NCBI GenBank assembly: GCA_021819535.1
Contig: JAKAQU010000049.1
Span: 1-11,881, forward strand
Length of the DNA: 11,881 nt
Direction of reading: 5' to 3'
DNA from: Pseudomonadota bacterium
GTDB lineage: Bacteria; Pseudomonadota; Alphaproteobacteria; Acetobacterales; Acetobacteraceae
Made by a program: the position numbers and the translations under genes. Below the pieces are notes generated by a model. The model had not been told where the DNA came from. It did not search any database and worked only from the letters and a program-made list of their open reading frames with translations. Positions 7,432-11,881 of the stretch are shown here, piece after piece (the first letter of the stretch is position 1; each line of letters starts with the position of its first letter).

Positions 7432-7798
7432 GATGCGACTGATACGTGACATAAGCATTCGGCAGCGTGCGTTTCCAGTTTTTTCCGCAGCACCAACGAG
7501 CGGTTTTTCCTCCCATTCCGGTCTTTTTTTCGTCCCCCCGCGATTTCCGATGGCGCCGACCCTTTCGATGACCCGCTGCGTTGACTAAGTCTTGAAGCGG
7601 CAAGAGCGGTGATGCTCGATGGGGGGCGCGATGGGCGGGGATGGGCAGCGGCAAAGGGCCTGCGAGAGACCAAGTTTTCATCGCAGGGCGATGCACGTGA
7701 GGCGCGGGGCTTCTCTCCTCCATTTTTCCTCCCGCCAGCAGCGGGATTGGGGGTTGACGGGCGTCGGTCGGCTGAAAACGGCTTCGGCCCGCTTATCC

Positions 7799-7858
7799 GG
7801 CGCCCACTCATCTGGCGCTCACTCATCTGGCGACCGCGTGTTCGGCGACCGCCACATA
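7799..7858 (+). repeat. Tandem 15-base periodic repeat upstream of cysE
   Basis: GGCGCCCACTCATCT (7799-7813) is followed directly by GGCGCTCACTCATCT (7814-7828), which differs at one base. Two degenerate units starting with GGCGACCGC follow at 7829 and 7844, keeping the exact 15-base period of GGCG. A weaker unit may precede at about 7785. The array ends 48 bases before the cysE start, over the region where promoter elements should lie. It could be a set of regulator sites or simple slippage. Confidence 0.6.
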
Positions 7859-7906
7859 ACCGCAATATAGGGCGGAACAGGCGTTCAGTGATAATGGAAA
7901 TATCGC

Positions 7907-8581
7907 ATGGCACTCACATTTTTGCGTGAAACCATCCGCGCCTACCGCGAGAAGGATCCGGCTGCCCGCTCCGGCCTCGAAGTTCTGTTCTGTTATCCCG
8001 GTTTGCACGCCCTCATGTGGCACACCCTCGCGCATGGTCTGTGGCGGCGGCGGTTTCGCATCAGCGGCCGCCTCGTCTCCTATTTCAGCCGCTGGCTGAC
8101 CGGGATCGAAATCCATCCCGGCGCCAAGATAGGTCGCCGGGTGATCATCGATCACGGCATGGGGGTGGTGATCGGCGAGACCGCTGAGGTCGGCGATGAC
8201 GTCTATATGTATCATCAGGTGACGCTCGGCGGCACGACGTCCGAGCGGGGCAAGCGGCACCCGACGATCGGCGAGGGCGTCATCATCGGCGCCGGGGCGA
8301 AAGTGCTCGGTGCCATCACCGTCGGCGACAATGCCCGCATCGGCGCCAACGCGGTGGTGGTGCAGCCGGTGCCGGCCGGGGTTACCGTGGTCGGCATCCC
8401 GGCCCGGCCGGTCGATCGCAAGCGCCGCACCCCCTGTTTCGACCCCTATGGCACGCCAGCCGAGGCCGCGCTCGACCCGCTGCTGCGCGATGTCGAGAGC
8501 CTGCGCGCCGAACTCACTGAGGTCGAAGCCAGGCTCGCGCGCCTCGCCGCTGAGACGACCGGCGAAAAGGCCGGGGATTAG
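7907..8581 (+). CDS. cysE: Serine O-acetyltransferase
   Basis: This 224-residue cytoplasmic enzyme transfers acetyl from acetyl-CoA to serine, giving O-acetylserine, the direct precursor of cysteine. The left-handed beta-helix hexapeptide repeats run from about residue 66 to 170 (IEIHPGAKIG, VIIGAGAKVLG, ARIGANAVV). Catalytic residues match E. coli CysE: His83 in IDHGMGVVIGET and His118 in KRHPTIG. At the place of E. coli Asp143 this protein has Glu68 (GIEIHPGA), as in many short CysE forms. The N-terminal helical part is much shorter than in the 273-residue E. coli enzyme. The tail ends in KAGD and lacks the terminal isoleucine that anchors CysE to CysK, so the classical cysteine synthase complex may not form. 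A GGAA lies about 8 bases before the ATG. It is the first gene of the operon, with 3 bases to the Rrf2 regulator. Confidence 0.95.
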   Translation: MALTFLRETIRAYREKDPAARSGLEVLFCYPGLHALMWHTLAHGLWRRRFRISGRLVSYFSRWLTGIEIHPGAKIGRRVIIDHGMGVVIGETAEVGDDVYMYHQVTLGGTTSERGKRHPTIGEGVIIGAGAKVLGAITVGDNARIGANAVVVQPVPAGVTVVGIPARPVDRKRRTPCFDPYGTPAEAALDPLLRDVESLRAELTEVEARLARLAAETTGEKAGD

Positions 8582-8584
8582 ACG

Positions 8585-9040
8585 ATGCAGCTCTCGACGC
8601 GCGGGCGTTATGCGGTGATGGCGCTGGTCGATCTCGCGGTGCGCGAGCCGGAGGGCGTGCCGCGCCGCATCAGCCTCGCCGAGATTGCCGCCCGCCAGGG
8701 CATCAGCCCGGCCTATCTCGAACAATTATTCGCGCGGCTGCGGCGGGCTGGTCTCGTTCTGTCGGCGCGCGGCCCCAATGGCGGCTATGGCCTCGCGCGG
8801 CGGGCCGAGGAGATTTCGATCGCTGCCGTGATCTGCGCCGTCGATGATGGCGGCGACGTCGCCGGCGATTGCTGCCTCGATGCCGGCCATACCGCCGCTT
8901 CCGATTGCCCGACGGCGGCGTTGTGGCGGGCGCTCTGTCTCCATGTTCACGATTTCCTCGCCTCGATCACCCTTGCCGATGTCGTCTCCGGGCGGCTGGG
9001 CGCGGCCCCCCCGCCACGCTGCCCGAGCCAGGCTGCGTGA
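8585..9040 (+). CDS. Rrf2-family transcriptional regulator, IscR-like
   Basis: This 151-residue protein has the Rrf2 winged helix: MQLSTRGRYAVMALVDLA at the start, recognition helix ISPAYLEQLFARLRRAGLV (40-58) and wing SARGPNGGYGLAR (60-72). Family members bind DNA as dimers, and IscR uses a 2Fe-2S cluster to sense Fe-S status. The cluster loop is unusual: cysteines are at 96, 97 and 108, His102 sits where E. coli IscR has its second cysteine, and Ala111 replaces the ligand His107 (CPTA instead of CLTH). Cluster binding may be altered or use other ligands, so I leave the gene symbol blank. It starts 3 bases after cysE, and its stop overlaps the next start (TGATG). It probably controls this operon, but no operator could be identified. 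Confidence 0.88.
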   Translation: MQLSTRGRYAVMALVDLAVREPEGVPRRISLAEIAARQGISPAYLEQLFARLRRAGLVLSARGPNGGYGLARRAEEISIAAVICAVDDGGDVAGDCCLDAGHTAASDCPTAALWRALCLHVHDFLASITLADVVSGRLGAAPPPRCPSQAA

Positions 9041-10131
9041 TGTCGGCCCGCGTCTATCTCGACGCCAACGCGACCGAGCCCCTCCGCCCCGAGGCGCGGG
9101 CGGCGATGCTGGGGGCACTCGATCTCACCGGCAACCCGGCCTCGGTGCATGGCTGCGGCCGCACCGCCCGCGCGTTACTGGAGGCGGCGCGCGAGACGCT
9201 CGCCGCGCGCATCGGCGCCCGCCCGGCCGATCTCATTTTCACCTCCGGCGGCACCGAAGCCAACGCGCTCGCGATGATCGGGCTCGGATACGGGCGGCGG
9301 CCGATCATCTCCGCGATCGAACACGCGGCCGTGCGCGCCACGGCGCCGGAGGCGGCGATCTTGCCGGTCGATCGAAACGGGGTCGCCGATCTCGCGGCCC
9401 TCACGGCGCTGCTCGCGGGCGGAAAGCCGGCCCTGGTTGCCCTCATGCTCGCCAATAACGAGACCGGGGTGATCCAGCCGGTCGCCGAAGCCGCCGCGCT
9501 CTGCCGCCGTTTCGGCGCCCATCTCCATGTCGATGCGGTGCAGGCGGCAGGGAGGATCGATATCAGCGTCACCGCCCTCGGTGCCGACAGCCTGGCCCTT
9601 TCGGCCCACAAGCTCGGCGGGCCGATGGGGGCGGGCGCGCTCGTGCTCGCGCCCGAGGCGGCGTCGCGCCTCGCCCCGCTGATCGCAGGCGGCGGGCAGG
9701 AGCGCGGCCGGCGCGGCGGCACGCCGCCGCTTCCCGCCATCGCCGGCTTCGCCGCCGCCGCCGCCGCCGCACCCGCGCTCGCTCTCGCGCCTTTGCGCGA
9801 CGCCGCCGAGGAAGCCGCGATCGAAGCCGGCGCCATCGTCTGCGGCGCCGGCCCCCGTCTTCCCAACACCACCTGTCTCGCGCTTCCCGGCGTCAAGGCC
9901 GAGACCCAGGTGATCGCGCTCGATCTCGCCGGCATCGCCGTCTCCGCCGGTGCCGCGTGCAGCTCCGGCAAAATCGCGCAGAGCCACGTGCTCGCGGCGA
10001 TGGGGCTCGGCGATCTCGCGGGACAGGCGATCCGTGTCTCACTCCCATGGAACGCGACGGCGGCCGACATCGCCGCCTTCACGAGCGCCTATCGCGCGCT
10101 GGCCGCCCGGCTTTTACGCCGCGCCGCCTGA
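9040..10131 (+). CDS. Cysteine desulfurase, NifS/IscS-like (first of a tandem pair)
   Basis: This 363-residue class V PLP enzyme is predicted to take sulfur from cysteine as a protein persulfide, giving alanine. The PLP lysine is Lys191 (SAHKLGGP), the PLP-stacking histidine His95 (IEHAAV), cofactor contacts Asn140, Asp165 and Gln168, and the catalytic cysteine Cys307 in AGAACSSGKIAQSHVL. All key residues are present. It is about 27 residues shorter than the second desulfurase and differs in conserved spots: GRRGGTPP where IscS has LRSGTLP, and a run of alanines at 238-244. The start at ATG 9040 shares one base with the regulator stop (TGATG), indicating coupled translation. The upstream in-frame extension to 8869 lies inside the regulator gene and is not coding. 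It may serve a special sulfur acceptor (inference). Confidence 0.9.
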   Translation: MSARVYLDANATEPLRPEARAAMLGALDLTGNPASVHGCGRTARALLEAARETLAARIGARPADLIFTSGGTEANALAMIGLGYGRRPIISAIEHAAVRATAPEAAILPVDRNGVADLAALTALLAGGKPALVALMLANNETGVIQPVAEAAALCRRFGAHLHVDAVQAAGRIDISVTALGADSLALSAHKLGGPMGAGALVLAPEAASRLAPLIAGGGQERGRRGGTPPLPAIAGFAAAAAAAPALALAPLRDAAEEAAIEAGAIVCGAGPRLPNTTCLALPGVKAETQVIALDLAGIAVSAGAACSSGKIAQSHVLAAMGLGDLAGQAIRVSLPWNATAADIAAFTSAYRALAARLLRRAA

Positions 10132-10146
10132 GGCCATATCCCGAGC

Positions 10147-11319
10147 ATGCAGCGCAACCGGCCGATCTATCTCGACAACCAGGCGACGACACCCTGCGAC
10201 CCCCGCGTCGTTGCCGCCATGCGGCCCTATTTCGAGGAGATGTTCGGCAATCCGCACAGCGTCGAACACGCGCTCGGCCGCGAGGCGGAAGCGGCGGTCG
10301 CGCGGGCCCGCGACGAGGTCGCGGCCCTGATCGGGGCGAGCGCGCGCGAGATCGTCTTCACCTCGGGCGCGACCGAAAGCAACAATCTCGCGATCAAGGG
10401 CGCAGCCCGCTTTGCCGGACGCCAGGGCAGCCCGCGCCGGCGCGTGATCACCCTCGCGACCGAACATAAATGCGTCCTTGAAGCCACCCGCGACCTCGCC
10501 GCCGAGGGGTTCGAGCCGGTGTTCCTCCCGGTCGGCGCCGATGGCAGGCTTGACCCCGAGGCGCTCGGCGCGGCACTCGCCGTGCCGACGCTCCTGGTCT
10601 CGGTGATGGCGGCGAACAACGAGACCGGCGTTTTGCAGGACATCGCCACCATCGCCGCCTGCGCCCATGACGCCGGCGCCCTGTTCCACACCGATGCGGC
10701 GCAGGCGGCCGGCAAAATTCCGCTCGATGTCGCAGAGCAGGGCATCGATCTGCTCTCGATCAGCGGGCATAAGCTCTACGGGCCGAAAGGGGTCGGCGCC
10801 CTTTATGTCCGCCATCGTCCGCGCGTGCGCCTCACCCCGCTTTTTTCCGGGGGCGGGCAGGAGCGGGGGCTGCGCTCGGGCACATTGCCGGCGCCCCTCA
10901 TCGTCGGCTTCGGCGAGGCCTGCCGTTTGGCCCGCCTGGAGTTGGCCGACGAGGCCGAGCGCCTTGCGGCCCTCCGCGATCGCCTGCTCAGCCGGCTCGC
11001 GGCAGCGGTTCCTGGCCTCCGCGTCAATGGCAGCCGCGCCCATCGCCTGCCCGGTAATCTCAATCTCGCCTTTCCCGGCATGCGCGCAGAAACGCTGCTC
11101 GCGGCACTGCCCGATCTCTGCCTCTCCACCGGCTCGGCCTGTTCCTCGGCGGCGGTCGAACCCTCCTACGTGCTGCGCGCCATGGGTATCCCGCCGGACA
11201 TCGCCGCCGGCAGCTTGCGCATCGGGATCGGACGCTTTACCTCGGCGGCCGAAATCGACACCGCGGCGGCGATGCTGATCGCCGCCCTTGTCCGTCGGAG
11301 CGAGCACCAGAATGCCTAA
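10147..11319 (+). CDS. iscS: Cysteine desulfurase IscS-like (second of the tandem pair)
   Basis: This 390-residue PLP enzyme matches the IscS/NifS group closely. It opens with PIYLDNQATTPCDPRV, has GATESNN (74-80), His107 (ATEHKCV), Asn158 (AANNETG), Asp183 and Gln186 (HTDAAQAAGK), PLP lysine Lys209 (SGHKLYGPKG), Arg243 in GLRSGTLP, and catalytic Cys332 in STGSACSSAAVEPSYVL. The catalytic loop has the long, flexible IscS form that can hand sulfur to several acceptors such as IscU or thiolation enzymes. It follows the first desulfurase by 15 bases, with only a weak ribosome binding site, and its end overlaps the ferredoxin start by 8 bases. It is the more conventional of the two and the better candidate for the housekeeping sulfur donor. 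No IscU is adjacent. Confidence 0.94.
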   Translation: MQRNRPIYLDNQATTPCDPRVVAAMRPYFEEMFGNPHSVEHALGREAEAAVARARDEVAALIGASAREIVFTSGATESNNLAIKGAARFAGRQGSPRRRVITLATEHKCVLEATRDLAAEGFEPVFLPVGADGRLDPEALGAALAVPTLLVSVMAANNETGVLQDIATIAACAHDAGALFHTDAAQAAGKIPLDVAEQGIDLLSISGHKLYGPKGVGALYVRHRPRVRLTPLFSGGGQERGLRSGTLPAPLIVGFGEACRLARLELADEAERLAALRDRLLSRLAAAVPGLRVNGSRAHRLPGNLNLAFPGMRAETLLAALPDLCLSTGSACSSAAVEPSYVLRAMGIPPDIAAGSLRIGIGRFTSAAEIDTAAAMLIAALVRRSEHQNA

Positions 11320-11644
11320 AATGACCTTCATCGAACGCGACGGCACCCGCCGCGAGGTGGACGCACCGCTCGGCCTTTCGGTGCTTGAGATCGCCCACCG
11401 CCACGGCGTCGATATCGAAGGCGCGTGCGAAGGCTCGCTCGCCTGCTCGACCTGCCACGTCATCGTCGATCCGGGCTGGTTCGGCCGCCTTGCAACGCCC
11501 ACCGAGGACGAGGAAGACATGCTCGACCTCGCGTTCGGCCTGGAAAAAACCTCGCGCCTCGGCTGCCAGATCGTCATGACCGAAGCCCTCGACGGCCTCA
11601 CCGTCCGCCTCCCCGCCGGCACCCGCAACCTGCTCGACCCATGA
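11312..11644 (+). CDS. fdx: 2Fe-2S ferredoxin, adrenodoxin/Fdx type
   Basis: This 110-residue ferredoxin carries electrons for Fe-S cluster assembly in the Isc pathway. Cluster ligands are Cys39, Cys45, Cys48 and Cys85, giving the adrenodoxin-type C-x5-C-x2-C-x36-C spacing in GACEGSLACSTCHV and RLGCQIV. The acidic helix TEDEEDMLDLAFGL (64-77), used for partner docking in this family, is present. I chose ATG 11312 (MPKMTF), which has GGAG 11 bases upstream and overlaps the desulfurase by 8 bases; ATG 11321 is the alternative, and the upstream TTG at 11288 is unlikely. It is the last gene of the operon, and the palindromic element begins shortly after its stop. In E. coli, Fdx supplies electrons during IscU cluster building and contacts IscS, so its place beside the desulfurases fits. 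Confidence 0.94.
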   Translation: MPKMTFIERDGTRREVDAPLGLSVLEIAHRHGVDIEGACEGSLACSTCHVIVDPGWFGRLATPTEDEEDMLDLAFGLEKTSRLGCQIVMTEALDGLTVRLPAGTRNLLDP

Positions 11645-11676
11645 TGGCGCCGGCCGGGGTTCGCGAGAGGGGAAGG

Positions 11677-11695
11677 CGAGGGGCGCTGCCCCTCG
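11677..11695. repeat. Outer hairpin of the left unit
   Basis: CGAGGGGC (11677-11684) pairs perfectly with GCCCCTCG (11688-11695) around loop GCT. It is the first strong hairpin after the ferredoxin stop (32 bases away) and may help end the operon transcript, but no T tract follows. Confidence 0.6.
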
Positions 11696-11701
11696 ACCCC
11701 G

Positions 11702-11720
11702 CCAGGGACATTGTCCCTGG
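11702..11720. repeat. Inner hairpin of the left unit
   Basis: CCAGGGAC (11702-11709) pairs perfectly with GTCCCTGG (11713-11720) around loop ATT. It corresponds to the hairpin at 11819-11837 in the inverted right unit. Confidence 0.6.
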
Positions 11721-11731
11721 ACCCTATTCCC

Positions 11732-11805
11732 TGACGGGCTGCCGGGGAGGGGCGCGACAGAGCGCTGGTCAATGCCTCGGTGCGCCCCTCCCCGGCAGCC
11801 TGTCA
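11732..11805. repeat. Central 24-base inverted repeat
   Basis: The arms at 11732-11755 and 11782-11805 are complementary over 24 positions with a single G-T mismatch (11736/11801), around a 26-base centre. Both arms contain GCCGGGGAGGGGCGC or its complement. As RNA this would be a very stable stem. Without a T tract it is not a typical intrinsic terminator. No open frame for a transposase lies inside. Confidence 0.85.
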
Positions 11806-11818
11806 ACGAGTGGTGGGT

Positions 11819-11837
11819 CTGGGGGCACTGCCCCCAG
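11819..11837. repeat. Inner hairpin of the right unit
   Basis: CTGGGGGC (11819-11826) pairs perfectly with GCCCCCAG (11830-11837) around loop ACT. Compared with 11702-11720 it differs at three paired positions, each compensated on the opposite arm. Confidence 0.6.
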
Positions 11838-11842
11838 CGGGT

Positions 11843-11859
11843 CCAGGGCGGAGCCCTGG
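11843..11859. repeat. Outer hairpin of the right unit
   Basis: CCAGGGC (11843-11849) pairs perfectly with GCCCTGG (11853-11859) around loop GGA. It corresponds to 11677-11695 with one whole base pair missing and one pair flipped. Confidence 0.6.
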
Positions 11860-11881
11860 CCTTTCCTTCCCGCAGACCTTG

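Larger units (their letters stand above)
7360..7906. other. 547-base intergenic region without a supportable gene
   Basis: This is the longest gap in the window. Several frames stay open on both strands, but all are arginine/proline/serine-rich, lack ribosome binding sites and end in or overlap cysE or the hydrolase, so I see no gene. It contains the hydrolase leader hairpin (7387-7431), several T-rich runs between 7480 and 7540, and the 15-base periodic repeat (7799-7858) just upstream of cysE. A TATAGG at 7866-7871 could be the cysE -10 box, which would put the last repeat unit over the -35 position. No tRNA-like or known riboswitch pattern was seen. Confidence 0.5.
11658..11878. repeat. 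Composite palindromic intergenic element (two inverted double-hairpin units around a long inverted repeat)
   Basis: The element fills nearly all of the 237 bases after the ferredoxin. The left unit (11677-11724, read on minus) and right unit (11815-11859, read on plus) share one layout: gggt, a stem with a three-base loop, cggg(g)t, then a second stem with a three-base loop. Outside the units, 19 bases still agree at 14 positions (11676-11658 read on minus; 11860-11878 on plus). The units flank an inverted repeat at 11732-11805. This resembles REP/BIME-type mosaic elements. I see no gene in it, and the right boundary may lie beyond the window. Confidence 0.7.

Noticed and set aside
7581..7591. 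TTGACTAAGTC as an IscR-type operator or -35 box
   Set aside because: The GACT/AGTC arms are separated by one base, unlike the wider IscR type 1 site, and no -10 sits at the right distance.
7365..7929. Open frames on both strands in the hydrolase-cysE gap
   Set aside because: Compositions are biased (Arg, Pro, Ser), there are no ribosome binding sites, and the apparent 5-residue repeats follow from the 15-base DNA repeat.
10114..11772. A 552-codon minus-strand open frame across iscS and fdx
   Set aside because: It is antisense to two genes with clear catalytic and cluster motifs and starts inside the palindromic element.
1..11881. CRISPR array, insertion sequence or phage genes
   Set aside because: No regularly spaced repeat-spacer pattern is present and no transposase, integrase or phage structural protein is seen in any frame. 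The 15-base units are contiguous with no spacers.

Overview
The window is mostly GC-rich DNA with dense, short-gapped gene packing and alphaproteobacterial-looking proteins. I infer an alphaproteobacterium, most likely of the Acetobacteraceae/Rhodospirillales group. No marker gene proves this. The first ~520 bases are clearly more AT-rich and look like the edge of an accessory segment.

Layout. (1) 1-527: an AT-rich stretch with the 5' part of a minus-strand membrane-anchored protein that runs off the left edge, then a perfect 11-bp hairpin. (2) 528-3585: a minus-strand ABC exporter half-transporter and a divergent GT4 glycosyltransferase, separated by a short region with two nested inverted repeats. 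(3) 3617-6119: a minus-strand pair, branched-chain aminotransferase (ilvE-like) followed after 7 bases by an amidase-signature hydrolase. (4) 6280-6606: a small NIPSNAP-family protein on plus, convergent with an alpha/beta hydrolase on minus (6694-7359). (5) 7360-7906: a 547-base gap with no supportable gene, holding a hairpin in the hydrolase leader and a 15-base periodic repeat just upstream of cysE. (6) 7907-11644: a tight five-gene plus-strand operon: cysE, an Rrf2/IscR-like regulator, two consecutive cysteine desulfurases, and an adrenodoxin-type 2Fe-2S ferredoxin. (7) 11645-11881: a composite palindromic intergenic element.

How the genes work together. The five-gene operon links cysteine supply (serine O-acetyltransferase makes O-acetylserine, the cysteine precursor) to cysteine use as a sulfur donor (two PLP desulfurases), electron supply (ferredoxin), and an Rrf2 regulator that may sense Fe-S status. 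Gene junctions are +3, -1, +15 and -8 bases, which suggests translational coupling. No IscU, IscA, HscA, HscB or Suf scaffold gene is present, so scaffolds must be elsewhere.

The most notable non-coding signal is at the right end: two double-hairpin units in inverted orientation around a 24-bp inverted repeat. Their stems differ by compensatory base changes, so structure appears to be conserved over sequence.
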